In this document: positions 1-6,980 of the stretch, one piece after another
Layout of the letters: each line of letters opens with the position of its first letter
How positions within the stretch are numbered: the stretch's first letter is position 1
Source: Acidocella sp. 35-58-6
GTDB lineage: Bacteria; Pseudomonadota; Alphaproteobacteria; Acetobacterales; Acetobacteraceae
Assembly: GCA_002281005.1 (NCBI GenBank)
Contig: NCFD01000040.1
Location: forward strand, 1-8,237
Length of the DNA: 8,237 nucleotides
Reading direction: 5' to 3'
The notes under the pieces: model-generated
The model's input: the letters and a program-made list of their open reading frames with translations, nothing else
What the model was told of the DNA's origin: nothing
Databases searched by the model: none
Made by a program: the position numbers and the translations under genes

Positions 1-66
1 GGATACCGGCCTTCGCCGGTATGACGTGGTATATTGATCTCGTCATACCGGCGCAGGCCGGTATCC
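1..66. repeat. REP-like inverted pair of hairpin repeat units
   Basis: Two 26-base units, 1-26 and 41-66, are reverse complements of each other with one mismatch. Each unit is itself a hairpin: ATACCGGC / GCCGGTAT, an 8-bp perfect stem around a 4-base loop (3-22, loop CTTC; 45-64, loop GCAG), flanked by GG and GACG ends. A 14-base AT-rich spacer separates them. This is the proteobacterial intergenic palindrome type that reads as the peptide VIPAQAGI when translated, and it resembles dRS3-type or REP/BIME repeats. The left unit begins at base 1, so the element may continue outside the window. It lies downstream of parB. No clear T-tract follows either hairpin, so a terminator role is possible but not shown. 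Confidence 0.85.
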
Positions 67-163
67 ACGACTTCCTGAAAACCCCTATTTTCGCAAAGTT
101 TTTTCCGGGAATTTTTGGTTTTTATTGTGTTATTTCAGATGCTTACGCGGGATTTTCGGGCAA

Positions 164-183
164 AACGCTTCACGTGAAGCGTT
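164..183. promoter_or_regulatory. parS-like 20-bp perfect palindrome
   Basis: AACGCTTCACGTGAAGCGTT is a perfect 20-bp palindrome whose right end is the last base of the parB stop codon. Its central TTCACGTGAA is the invariant core of the chromosomal ParB-binding site parS (consensus TGTTTCACGTGAAACA). The match is 12 of 16, with symmetric changes at half-site positions 1 (T to C) and 3 (T to C). Known family fact: parS sites usually lie within a few kb of parAB and oriC, as here. The same bases could fold as an 8-bp hairpin with an ACGT loop followed by TTTT on the parB strand, so a parB terminator is an alternative or additional role. Confidence 0.55.
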
Positions 184-1016
184 CAACCATTGAGCAGTTT
201 GAGGATCTCATCCAACTGGTCGAGGTTCTTATAATTCATCAGAACCGTCCCGCCCTTGCCATTAAACGTCACTTTCACCCGCAACCCGAGCTTCTCGGTC
301 AGTGAGTCCGCCAGCGCCTCGGTCTCGGGGTCGGTCCGCTTCGGTGGCGGTTTGCGGGCGACTGACTCGGGGATATTGCGGCTTTCCTTGGAGACCAACT
401 CCTCCACCTGCCGCACGCTCAACCCGTCCTTCAGAATTTTATTGGCCACTGCCAGCGGATGATCCGAAGGCACCAGCGCCCGCGCATGGCCCGCTGATAA
501 CTGGCCTTCCCGCACCATCACCAGCACCCGCTCTGGCAGCTTCAACAACCGCAGCATATTGCCGATATGCCCGCGCGACTTGCCAATCGCCTCACCCAAT
601 TTGTCGTGGGTCAGCTTGAACTCCTCGAGCAGCCGCTGGTAGCCCATCGCCTCTTCCACCGCGTTGAGGTCTTCGCGTTGTAAGTTCTCCACCAGCCCGG
701 CGGCCATGGCGTCGGTGTCGGAAAGTTCACGCACCAGCACCGGCACATCATGCAGTTGCGCCAGTTGGGCCGCCCGCCAGCGGCGTTCACCGGCAATAAT
801 CTGGTATTCGCCCTCCGCCCCTGGCTTTGGGCGCACCAAAAGCGGCTGCAAAATACCACGCTGGGTAATCGAGGCCGCCAGCTCGTTCAGCGCCTCCTCA
901 TCCATGGCGCGGCGCGGCTGAAACGGGCTGGGCTCCAAACTTGCCACACTCAGGCTTTGCACGCCCGGGGCGCTCACGCTGGTGGGGGCTGCGGCATCAC
1001 CAAGCAAGGCGGCCAA
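183..1016 (-). CDS. parB: Chromosome partitioning protein ParB (N-terminus displaced by frameshift)
   Basis: CTP-dependent DNA clamp that loads at parS near the origin and, with ParA, segregates chromosomes. The open frame gives 277 residues from a TTG codon. Visible motifs are GERRWRAA at about 76-83 (CTP-binding arginine patch), ENLQREDLN at 110-118, and a helix-turn-helix around 135-156 (KLGEAIGKSRGHIGNML), followed by a linker rich in Pro/Lys and a C-terminal dimerisation segment ending LDEILKLLNG. Upstream of the TTG the same frame reads KRLGRG, the conserved ParA-stimulating N-terminus, but has no usable start before a stop. The likely real start is ATG at 1054-1052, 23 bases after parA, in another frame; the two are separated by a run of ten G (1035-1044). 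With one more base the protein would begin MSLTPPPKRLGRGLAALLGD and be about 290 residues. The recognition helix has Gly where Ser/Ala is usual (RGHIGN). The product identity is secure; the start is not. Confidence 0.93.
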   Translation of the reverse strand: MAALLGDAAAPTSVSAPGVQSLSVASLEPSPFQPRRAMDEEALNELAASITQRGILQPLLVRPKPGAEGEYQIIAGERRWRAAQLAQLHDVPVLVRELSDTDAMAAGLVENLQREDLNAVEEAMGYQRLLEEFKLTHDKLGEAIGKSRGHIGNMLRLLKLPERVLVMVREGQLSAGHARALVPSDHPLAVANKILKDGLSVRQVEELVSKESRNIPESVARKPPPKRTDPETEALADSLTEKLGLRVKVTFNGKGGTVLMNYKNLDQLDEILKLLNG

Positions 1017-1054
1017 GCCGCGGCCAAGGCGTTTGGGGGGGGGGTCAGGCTCAT
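1017..1054 (-). other. parB: parB 5' segment with 10-base homopolymer frameshift
   Basis: On the minus strand an ATG (1054-1052) follows a purine-rich stretch (GAAAGATAA) and reads MSLTPPP. A run of ten C (plus-strand G, 1035-1044) follows, then KRLGRGLAALLGD in the ParB frame. Going from the ATG frame into the ParB frame needs one base inserted or two deleted within the run. The ParB frame itself, read upstream, meets a stop at 1065-1067 without an ATG, GTG or other TTG. A homopolymer sequencing error is the simplest explanation; a real mutation or slippage-controlled expression is also possible. Confidence 0.8.
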
Positions 1055-1077
1055 AATTTATCTTTCAGGCTGCGCGA

Positions 1078-1878
1078 TTAGGAAACGCGGGTGCGTTTTA
1101 AAAATTCCGATGCCAGGTTCAAATAGGCCTGCGCCCCGGCGGAGCGGAAATCATACAGCAACACCGGCACACCATGGCTGGGCGCTTCAGTGATGCGGAT
1201 ATTGCGGGGGATGCTGGTATCAAACACCTTATCCTTGAAATGCTCCCGCACATCATTGCAAACCTGCTCGGAGAGGTTATTGCGCTTATCGGTCATGGTC
1301 AGCACAATCCCTTCCAGGGTCAGCGAGGTATTGAGCTTTTTGGTGACCATCTCGATCGTGCGCATCAATTGCGAAATCCCTTCCAGGGCAAAAAACTCAG
1401 CTTGCAGCGGCACCAAAACTGAATCAGCGGCAACCAGGGCATTGAGAGTAAGCAAACCAAGGCCAGGTGGGCAATCAATAAATATCGCATCAACATCAGG
1501 GGCACCTGCCGCAATGGCCTGGCGCAATAAAAACTGCCAGGATTCCAGTTGGCCGAACTCTAAATCCGCCCCATTCAAATCCCCCACCGCCGGCACAATG
1601 CTCAGGTTTGGCACCTGCGTCGGCAGGGTTAATTCCGCCAGGCTGGCTTCCCCCGCCAGCAGCGCATAAGTGCCGCCATTGCGAATTGACGAGGCAATGC
1701 CAAGGCCAGTGCTGGCATTGCCTTGCGGGTCAGAATCAATGAGGAGGATTTTGGCACCACCAATGGCCAGGGCGGCAGCCAGATTGATGGCGGTAGTGGT
1801 TTTGCCAACACCGCCTTTCTGGTTGGCAATCGCGATGATTTTTGGGCGCTTTAGCGGTTCAGCCGGGGTGTCCAACAT
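1078..1878 (-). CDS. parA: Chromosome partitioning ATPase ParA
   Basis: ParA/Soj-type ATPase that binds DNA as an ATP dimer and is stimulated by ParB to move parS-bound origins. It has 266 residues, normal for the family. The deviant Walker A motif KGGVGKTT is at 21-28, Walker A' DSDPQGN at 48-54 and Walker [11 protein letters not shown] around 132-141 (D135). The C-terminal part has the [12 protein letters not shown] segment typical of ParA/Soj. The ATG start lies 20 bases inside the end of rsmG, and parB's probable ATG lies 23 bases after the parA stop, so rsmG-parA-parB are likely co-transcribed and partly coupled. There is no long N-terminal helix-turn-helix extension, so this is the chromosomal rather than the large plasmid (P1-type) class. 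Confidence 0.97.
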   Translation of the reverse strand: MLDTPAEPLKRPKIIAIANQKGGVGKTTTAINLAAALAIGGAKILLIDSDPQGNASTGLGIASSIRNGGTYALLAGEASLAELTLPTQVPNLSIVPAVGDLNGADLEFGQLESWQFLLRQAIAAGAPDVDAIFIDCPPGLGLLTLNALVAADSVLVPLQAEFFALEGISQLMRTIEMVTKKLNTSLTLEGIVLTMTDKRNNLSEQVCNDVREHFKDKVFDTSIPRNIRITEAPSHGVPVLLYDFRSAGAQAYLNLASEFLKRTRVS

Positions 1879-2434
1879 GGCGAAGATTGCTCACTTTCAG
1901 AATGCAGGCCTGGTCGTCGAGCGGGTTTTTGCAACGCTCGACCTCCATGTGCCAGAGCGCTGCAGCCTGGGCTAGCTCAACTTCGTGATTCTTGCCCTTG
2001 GGGAACAAACAAATGCCGCCAGGGGCCAATAAGGGTGCGGCAAGGCCCAATAATTTATCCAATGGCGCCAAAGCGCGGGCGGTGAGCAGCATGGCGGGAG
2101 CGGTTTTGGCCTCCTCGATGCGAAGGCTGAGCACTTTTACCGGGGCGTGCAACTCGCGCGCGGCATCCATCAAAAACGCGGCTTTGCGCTTATCTGACTC
2201 AATCAGAGTAAAGGAAATGCCCGTGGCAATGGCCAGCACCATGCCAGGAAAGCCAGCGCCTGAGCCGATATCGATGGCAAAGGGGATATTGGGTGGAATA
2301 TAAGGCAGAATTGCCAGACTATCTTGAATATGGCGCTCCCACAGATGCGGGATATCGGATTTACTGACCAGATTGATTTTGGCGGACCAGCGCGCCACCA
2401 GGGCGGCGAATTCCCGTAATTTAGCCTCGCTCAA
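1859..2434 (-). CDS. rsmG: 16S rRNA (guanine-527-N7)-methyltransferase RsmG
   Basis: Uses S-adenosylmethionine to methylate N7 of G527 in 16S rRNA (formerly GidB); loss in other bacteria gives low-level streptomycin resistance. The 191 residues contain the family signature [24 protein letters not shown] at about 16-39 (interrupted here only by line reading) and the SAM-binding loop [10 protein letters not shown] at 55-64. A conserved [12 protein letters not shown] segment follows. The start is TTG, overlapping the mnmG stop as TTGA, which suggests translational coupling. The N-terminus is somewhat short: only about eight residues precede the first conserved helix, whereas E. coli RsmG has roughly 25. 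The frame stays open upstream inside mnmG, but I see no convincing upstream start. Confidence 0.95.
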   Translation of the reverse strand: MSEAKLREFAALVARWSAKINLVSKSDIPHLWERHIQDSLAILPYIPPNIPFAIDIGSGAGFPGMVLAIATGISFTLIESDKRKAAFLMDAARELHAPVKVLSLRIEEAKTAPAMLLTARALAPLDKLLGLAAPLLAPGGICLFPKGKNHEVELAQAAALWHMEVERCKNPLDDQACILKVSNLRHVGHPG

Positions 2435-4146
2435 GCCGCCCGCCGGGCCTTTTTCAACGCGCCGAAAATGGCCCCAAGTGCCGCCGGCGTCATCGCCTCG
2501 ATGCGCCCTGCGACCGCCAGATTGGCCGGGCGGACGCGGTTGAGCTTTTCGCGCAGCTCGTTGGAAAGCCCGCCAACTGTGGAAAAATCGAAATTTTCCG
2601 GAATCCGCACCGCTTCATCCGCCGCACGGGCGTGAATTTCGCTCTCCATGCGGCGCAAATAGCCGGAGTAATGAATATCAGCCCGCAGAATTTCGGCGGC
2701 GCGCGTCATGGCATCGCCTGGTTTGCCGTTATATGCGGCGATTTCAGCGGTCAGGGCTGCAAACACCCCTGCCCGCTCAGTGCTCACACAACCCCAATTA
2801 AGACCCAACTGGGTGAGCCGAAGCTCAGCATTATCGGCCCGCAATAACAGCCGGTATTCAGCGCGGGAGGTAAACATGCGGTAGGGTTCGGTGACCCCTT
2901 GGGTGACCAGATCATCAATCAGCACACCGATATAGGCCTGGCTGCGCGAGAGTTGCACCGGGGCCAAACCGCCGGCGCGGCGCGCCGCGTTCAACCCCGC
3001 CATCAAGCCCTGGGCAGCGGCTTCCTCATAACCTGTGGTGCCATTGATCTGGCCTGCCAAAAACAAGCCAGGCAGTTTTTTCAACTGCAAGGCATGATCA
3101 AGCGCGCGGGGGTCCACATAATCATATTCCACCGCATAGCCGGGTTTCAGTAATTTGGCGTGTTCAAGGCCAGGAATGCTGTGGATGAAGGCTTCCTGCA
3201 CATCCGCCGGCAGCGAGGTGGAAATGCCATTGGGGTAGATGGTGTTATCATCCAGCCCTTCGGGCTCCAGGAAAATCTGATGCGAACCCTTTTCGGCGAA
3301 GCGGACGATTTTATCCTCGATCGAAGGGCAATAGCGCGGCCCGCGGCCGGAAATGGCACCGCCATAGACCGCTGATTTATGGATATTTTCGCGGATGATG
3401 GCGTGGGTGGCTTCGGTGGTGGCGGTGATGCGGCAGGCGATTTGCGGGTTGGTAACACGCTCGGTCATCGCCGAAAAGGGCTCGGGCGGGTTTTCACCGA
3501 CATCAGGGGCCAAGCCCTCCCAGTCGATGGAGGTTTTGTCCAGCCGCGCGGGCGTGCCGGTTTTCAGGCGGCCCAGCGGCAAGCCCAGGGCCAGCAGATC
3601 ATCAGCGAGGCGCGTAGCAGCTTCATCGCCAATGCGGCCACCTGCTTGCGTGAGTGTGCCAAAATGCAGAACGCCGCGCAAAAACGTGCCGGTGGTGAGG
3701 ACGGCGGCGGCACAATTTATGGTTTTACCATCAGCGGTCATCACCGCATCAAGGTTGCCACCTGAATCCCGGCCCAAACCGCTGACTTCGCCTTCCAGAA
3801 TGGTGAGGTTGGGTTGTGCTGCCAATAGCGCCTGGATGGCATTGCGGTAGAGTTTGCGGTCCGCCTGGGCGCGGGGACCACGCACCGCCGGGCCCTTGGT
3901 GCGGTTGAGCAATTTGAAATGGATGCAGGCGGCGTCAGCAGCTTTGCCCATCAGCCCATCGAGCGCGTCGATCTCGCGCACCAGATGCCCCTTGCCGATG
4001 CCGCCGATGGCCGGGTTGCAGGACATCTCGCCCAGCCGGTCAGCCCGGTGGGTGATGAGCAAGGTTTGTGCCCCTGCCCGCGCTGCTGCCGCCGCTGCCT
4101 CGCAGCCGGCATGGCCGCCGCCAATAATGATGACATCATAACGCAT
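2431..4146 (-). CDS. mnmG: tRNA wobble-uridine carboxymethylaminomethylation enzyme MnmG
   Basis: FAD enzyme that, with the GTPase MnmE, installs the cmnm5 group on U34 of certain tRNAs. The FAD-binding GGGHAG is at 9-14. The two conserved cysteines are C43 (MSCNPAIGG) and C273 ([10 protein letters not shown]), matching E. coli C47 and C277. [11 protein letters not shown] is at about 192-202 and the C-terminal [24 protein letters not shown] is present from about 515. The protein has 571 residues against about 620-630 usually. The loss is in the C-terminal helical domain: between GCVSTER and HYSGYLRR (about residues 445-492) roughly 45-50 residues are missing, while the reading frame and flanking motifs are intact. 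mnmE, the usual alphaproteobacterial upstream neighbour, is absent; the gene is first in its operon. No clear Shine-Dalgarno precedes the ATG. Confidence 0.96.
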   Translation of the reverse strand: MRYDVIIIGGGHAGCEAAAAAARAGAQTLLITHRADRLGEMSCNPAIGGIGKGHLVREIDALDGLMGKAADAACIHFKLLNRTKGPAVRGPRAQADRKLYRNAIQALLAAQPNLTILEGEVSGLGRDSGGNLDAVMTADGKTINCAAAVLTTGTFLRGVLHFGTLTQAGGRIGDEAATRLADDLLALGLPLGRLKTGTPARLDKTSIDWEGLAPDVGENPPEPFSAMTERVTNPQIACRITATTEATHAIIRENIHKSAVYGGAISGRGPRYCPSIEDKIVRFAEKGSHQIFLEPEGLDDNTIYPNGISTSLPADVQEAFIHSIPGLEHAKLLKPGYAVEYDYVDPRALDHALQLKKLPGLFLAGQINGTTGYEEAAAQGLMAGLNAARRAGGLAPVQLSRSQAYIGVLIDDLVTQGVTEPYRMFTSRAEYRLLLRADNAELRLTQLGLNWGCVSTERAGVFAALTAEIAAYNGKPGDAMTRAAEILRADIHYSGYLRRMESEIHARAADEAVRIPENFDFSTVGGLSNELREKLNRVRPANLAVAGRIEAMTPAALGAIFGALKKARRAA

Positions 4147-4303
4147 AGCTGGGCTTTAGCGAGTTTGGTTGGAAAATGCGAGGGTGCGCCTTGCTTTATG
4201 GCGGCCCTGCCCGTAAAGAGCGCGCTCTGCTGATTTGTGGCGGAAGCGTGCGCGACGGGCCATTAGGCATGCCCGGCCGCCGTGAATGACATAGGAGATC
4301 AAA
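4147..4303. promoter_or_regulatory. Divergent mnmG / rpmI intergenic region with leader hairpin
   Basis: This gap separates two divergent transcription units and must hold their promoters, although I see no convincing -10/-35 pair. It contains a foldable GC-rich element at 4209-4260: GCCCGT (4209-4214) pairs with ACGGGC (4255-4260), and CGCGC (4221-4225) with GCGCG (4250-4254), leaving a bulge and a 24-base apical region. A 12-bp palindrome AGAGCGCGCTCT (4217-4228) is nested in it. A clear ribosome binding site AGGAG (4293-4297) stands six bases before the rpmI ATG. In other bacteria L20 represses its own operon by binding the rpmI leader; whether this hairpin does so is inference. Confidence 0.45.
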
Positions 4304-4507
4304 ATGCCAAAGCTAAAGACCAAGTCATCGGTCAAAAAACGCTTCAAGATCACCGCCACCGGCAAGGTTCTCGCCGGTCCGGGCAAGAAGCGCCATAACC
4401 TGATGGCCCGCAGCCAAAAATCCAAGCGTAGCAATCGCGGCAGCCAAACCCTGACCCATGCTGATGGTATTACCGTCAAGCAGTGGGCCCCCTATGGTAT
4501 TGGTTGA
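4304..4507 (+). CDS. rpmI: 50S ribosomal protein L35
   Basis: Small basic protein of the large ribosomal subunit. The 67 residues match the family's usual length and its signature: [21 protein letters not shown] at the start, then [15 protein letters not shown] in the middle. AGGAG at 4293-4297 with a six-base spacer fixes the ATG. rplT begins 12 bases after the stop, so the two form one transcript, ended by the terminator after rplT. The usual upstream partner infC is not here; the gene is instead divergent from mnmG. Confidence 0.97.
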   Translation: MPKLKTKSSVKKRFKITATGKVLAGPGKKRHNLMARSQKSKRSNRGSQTLTHADGITVKQWAPYGIG

Positions 4508-4519
4508 GGAGCGAAATAA

Positions 4520-4882
4520 ATGGCACGTGTAAAACGGGGTGTGACGACCCATGCTCGTCATAAAAAGATTATTGATCAGTCCAAGGGTTTCGTTGGGCGG
4601 TCATCCACCAATTACCGGATTGCGCTGGAGCGCCTGGAAAAAGCGCTGCGCTATGCGTACCGCGACCGCCGGGTTAAAAAGCGCGAATTCCGCAGCCTGT
4701 GGATCCAGCGCATCAACGCGGCTGTGCGTGAACATGGGCTGACTTACAGCCAGTTTATGTTCGGCTTCAAGGCAACCGGCCTTGAGATGGACCGTAAAAT
4801 TCTGGCCGCCATTGCGTTTGACGATGCGGCAGCGTTTGCCGAGATCGTGCAGGCGGTGAAGGCTGTTAAAGACGCCGGTTAA
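4520..4882 (+). CDS. rplT: 50S ribosomal protein L20
   Basis: Binds 23S rRNA early in 50S assembly and in several bacteria represses the rpmI-rplT operon. The 120 residues are of normal length. Family motifs are visible: [17 protein letters not shown] at the start, [22 protein letters not shown] at about 22-43 with the usual basic N-terminal extension, and [21 protein letters not shown] at about 48-68. AGGAG at 4507-4511, overlapping the rpmI stop, gives an eight-base spacer to the ATG. pheS and pheT, which commonly follow, are absent; a terminator comes directly after. Confidence 0.98.
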   Translation: MARVKRGVTTHARHKKIIDQSKGFVGRSSTNYRIALERLEKALRYAYRDRRVKKREFRSLWIQRINAAVREHGLTYSQFMFGFKATGLEMDRKILAAIAFDDAAAFAEIVQAVKAVKDAG

Positions 4883-4904
4883 TTTAACCCGCGTTGACGA
4901 TGTG

Positions 4905-4938
4905 AAAAACCTCCGGGGGCAGCCTCGGGGGTTTTTTT
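4905..4938 (+). terminator. Rho-independent terminator of rpmI-rplT
   Basis: An 11-bp stem (4908-4918 with 4923-4933, two G-U pairs) closes a GCAG loop and is followed by seven T (4932-4938). Five A at 4905-4909 face the T-run, so the structure could also work weakly on the other strand. It lies 22 bases after the rplT stop. Confidence 0.92.
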
Positions 4939-4980
4939 ATGTGGCTTGCATGTGAGCACGGAAAACCCCAGCTTTTGGGT

Positions 4981-5871
4981 ATGAAATCAATTCCGCCGCT
5001 CCCTGAGAATTTGGCTGACGCCGCAACATTTTTAACCGACCATGAGCAAGGTCAGTTATGGCAGGCAGCGGTACTGATGGCGGATTCCCGTGGGCTGCTG
5101 ATGCGCCTGACTGGCATGTTTGGCCGGCGGGTGGAAGCATTGCGGGCGCGGGTGTTGCAGGCTGGGGCGCGGTTTGGCGGGGCCGGCTGGGAGGATTTGA
5201 CCCGCCGGGCGCAGGCGGCGGTGGAGGATGTGCTATGGAATTCCTATGAATTTGCCACCTTTGGGCTGGAAGCTACGCCGCGGTTTATGCGCTCCGATAA
5301 AGGCCGTGGTAACCGCCTGCACCGCTTGGCAGTGACCACCAGCGGCATGGCTTCGGGGTTTGTGGGGCTGCCAGGGGTGCTGGTGGATATTCCGTTTACC
5401 ACCGCCACGATTTTGCGCAGCATCGCTGAGGTGGCGCGGGATTTTGGTGAGGATTTAGGCGATGAAGATACCAGACGGGCCTGCCTGGAGGTGTTGGCTT
5501 TTGGCGGGCCAGGCGAGGCTGATGACGATGCTGAAACCGGCTATTGGGCCGCGCGGCTGGGGTTGAACCACATGGCGGTGTCACTGTTGATTAAATCAGC
5601 GGCGGGGCGGTTTGGCATTATTTTATCGGAGAAATTTTTAACGCAAGCCGTGCCTGTGGTGGGAGCGATCTCGGGTGGGGCGCTGAATTATGCCTTCACA
5701 GACCATTACCAGAAAATGGCGCGCGTGCATTTTTGTTTGCGCTCGTTGGAGCGACGCAGTTTGGAGCCCGCAATGGTGCGGGATTTGTTTGGGCAGATGG
5801 TTGAGGCAGCGCGGGCGCGGCGCAAAATTAGCCGGCGGCGCAATGATACGATGGTGTATTTGCCAGGATAA
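4981..5871 (+). CDS. EcsC family protein
   Basis: The sequence looks like the EcsC domain family, named after a Bacillus subtilis protein linked to an ABC transporter; the biochemical role is not established. From this ATG the protein has 296 residues. A helical N-terminal half (about 1-100) is followed by a Gly-rich hydrophobic core, SGMASGFVGLPGVLVDIP then TTATILRSIAEVARDFGEDL (roughly 120-165). A second hydrophobic segment is AVPVVGAISGGALNYAFTDHY (about 222-242), and the tail is Arg-rich (RARRKISRRRN). No signal peptide is seen; membrane association is plausible. The frame is open from an ATG at 4939, but that codon sits on the T-run of the rplT terminator, so 4981 is preferred even though no good ribosome binding site precedes either. 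It ends 23 bases from the convergent neighbour. Confidence 0.8.
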   Translation: MKSIPPLPENLADAATFLTDHEQGQLWQAAVLMADSRGLLMRLTGMFGRRVEALRARVLQAGARFGGAGWEDLTRRAQAAVEDVLWNSYEFATFGLEATPRFMRSDKGRGNRLHRLAVTTSGMASGFVGLPGVLVDIPFTTATILRSIAEVARDFGEDLGDEDTRRACLEVLAFGGPGEADDDAETGYWAARLGLNHMAVSLLIKSAAGRFGIILSEKFLTQAVPVVGAISGGALNYAFTDHYQKMARVHFCLRSLERRSLEPAMVRDLFGQMVEAARARRKISRRRNDTMVYLPG

Positions 5872-5894
5872 GAAATGCGGATTTTCCGGCAGTT

Positions 5895-6755
5895 TTACTC
5901 CATCGTTTTTTTCTCGCGTTTCTGGTGCCAGTTGTCCATAAGTTTCAGCACAGCGGCTGAGGTTTCTTCAATCGAGCGGCGCGTGACATCGATGGTGGGC
6001 CAGCCGCGCATATTGCAGAGGCGCCTTGCCCATAATAGCTCCTTCTCGACCATTTCGAAATCAACATAATCACCGTTATCAGTTTTAATGATGCCCGGTT
6101 GGGCACCGGTGCCGATGAGTTGCAGACGATGGCGGCGGATATCGATGAGGGATTTCGGGTCGATGGTCAGGCCGATCACTGGGCAACCTGGGTCCTTTAA
6201 AAGCTCAGGGGGTTCGATACCTGGCACCAAGGGCACATTGGCGGCTTTGATGCCGCGGTTGGCGAGGTAGAAGCAGGTGGGGGTTTTAGATGAGCGCGAA
6301 ACACCGACCAGCACCACATCAGCTTCAGCCATGCCCCGGTCAGCCTGGCCATCATCATGGGAAATGACATAATGCATGGCATCGATGCGGCGGAAATAAT
6401 CGGCATCCAGAACATATTGCCGGCCGGGGCGGTGCTTGGTGGGCAGGCCGAGTTGTTCCTGTAATAGCGCCATGACCGGGTCGAGCACATGGATGATTTT
6501 GGTGTCCGACCGGGCGCAAAATTCGTCGATTTCAGTGCGTAACGCGGCATCGACCAATGAACATAGAACTGGGCCGGGTTCAGCCTGAATACCCTCAAAC
6601 ACCCGGTGCAGTTGTAACCTAGTGCGGATGAGGGACCAGCGGTGATAATTCACCTGCGGATCGTCAAATTGCGCGATGGCGGCGCGGGCCATGGCGCTTA
6701 AAGTATCGCCAGTGGCATCAGAAATGAGGTGTATATTTAGCTTAGAACTGTCCAT
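5895..6755 (-). CDS. Pyruvate phosphate dikinase / PEP synthase regulatory protein (kinase-pyrophosphorylase)
   Basis: Bifunctional regulator (PPSR/PDRP, DUF299 family) that inactivates pyruvate phosphate dikinase or PEP synthase by ADP-dependent phosphorylation of a threonine and reactivates it by phosphate-dependent removal. The family start [14 protein letters not shown] is at the N-terminus. The P-loop GVSRSSKTP begins about residue 151, and the conserved tail contains [16 protein letters not shown]. The ATG at 6755-6753 gives 286 residues; a GTG three codons earlier (6764) is an alternative, and neither has a clear ribosome binding site. Which dikinase it controls cannot be told from the window. 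The gene is transcribed away from the predicted origin, as its homologue is in Caulobacter (CC_0001) and Rickettsia (RP001), which flank oriC opposite hemE. The usual followers such as maf, aroE and coaE are missing here. Confidence 0.94.
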   Translation of the reverse strand: MDSSKLNIHLISDATGDTLSAMARAAIAQFDDPQVNYHRWSLIRTRLQLHRVFEGIQAEPGPVLCSLVDAALRTEIDEFCARSDTKIIHVLDPVMALLQEQLGLPTKHRPGRQYVLDADYFRRIDAMHYVISHDDGQADRGMAEADVVLVGVSRSSKTPTCFYLANRGIKAANVPLVPGIEPPELLKDPGCPVIGLTIDPKSLIDIRRHRLQLIGTGAQPGIIKTDNGDYVDFEMVEKELLWARRLCNMRGWPTIDVTRRSIEETSAAVLKLMDNWHQKREKKTME

Positions 6756-6769
6756 ACGGGCCACAATAG

Positions 6770-6778
6770 CGTGGATAA
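6770..6778 (-). promoter_or_regulatory. DnaA box (one mismatch)
   Basis: Reads TTATCCACG on the minus strand, one change from TTATCCACA. It stands about 15 bases upstream of the dikinase-regulator ATG, so it could also influence that gene. Confidence 0.55.
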
Positions 6779-6896
6779 CTTGCTACGGCACCTCATGATT
6801 TTGGAATGATGGGGATAGAGTGACAATTCGATGAACGGTTGATGACAGGTGGTGGTATTTTGTGCAGGGTGTGTGTAAGCGCAATTGAATGAATAG

Positions 6897-6909
6897 AATC
6901 AAGGTGTTG
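6897..6909 (+). promoter_or_regulatory. IHF binding-site match overlapping a GANTC site
   Basis: AATCAAGGTGTTG fits the IHF consensus WATCAANNNNTTR at every defined position. The preceding G makes GAATC at 6896-6900, a GANTC site of the CcrM-type methylase found in most Alphaproteobacteria. An IHF bend beside DnaA boxes is an established feature of E. coli and Caulobacter origins. Confidence 0.6.
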
Positions 6910-6924
6910 TAAGCTAATCATGGG

Positions 6925-6933
6925 TGTGGATAA
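6925..6933 (-). promoter_or_regulatory. DnaA box (perfect)
   Basis: TGTGGATAA on the plus strand is the exact complement of TTATCCACA. It lies 16 bases after the IHF match. Confidence 0.85.
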
Positions 6934-6936
6934 GAG

Positions 6937-6945
6937 TGTGGATGA
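6937..6945 (-). promoter_or_regulatory. DnaA box (one mismatch)
   Basis: TGTGGATGA, one change from consensus, in the same orientation as the perfect box and starting 12 bases after it, a spacing close to one helical turn that suits cooperative DnaA binding. Confidence 0.6.
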
Positions 6946-6968
6946 GAGTTTGAAATGTTTAACCCCCG

Positions 6969-6977
6969 TTATCCACA
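6969..6977 (+). promoter_or_regulatory. DnaA box (perfect) bordering the unwinding region
   Basis: TTATCCACA on the plus strand, opposite in orientation to the other three boxes, followed by GGG and then the AT-rich stretch. This box/GC-clamp/AT-rich arrangement resembles basal origin-unwinding modules. Confidence 0.85.
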
Positions 6978-6980
6978 GGG

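Noticed and set aside
21..305. 94-residue open frame on the plus strand containing VIPAQAGIH
   Set aside because: It is the translation of the REP-like repeat running into parB antisense; no ribosome binding site and no family match.
3180..3188. One-mismatch DnaA box inside mnmG
   Set aside because: A single isolated match in coding sequence; such near-matches are expected by chance.
3395..3850. Long open frames antisense to mnmG
   Set aside because: They are shadows caused by GC-rich codon bias of mnmG, with no recognisable domain.
4156..4479. 107-residue minus-strand frame overlapping rpmI
   Set aside because: It overlaps the certain rpmI gene and its leader and resembles no known protein.
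4523..4528. CACGTG at the start of rplT as a second parS
   Set aside because: Palindromy does not extend beyond the core, and it lies in conserved coding sequence.
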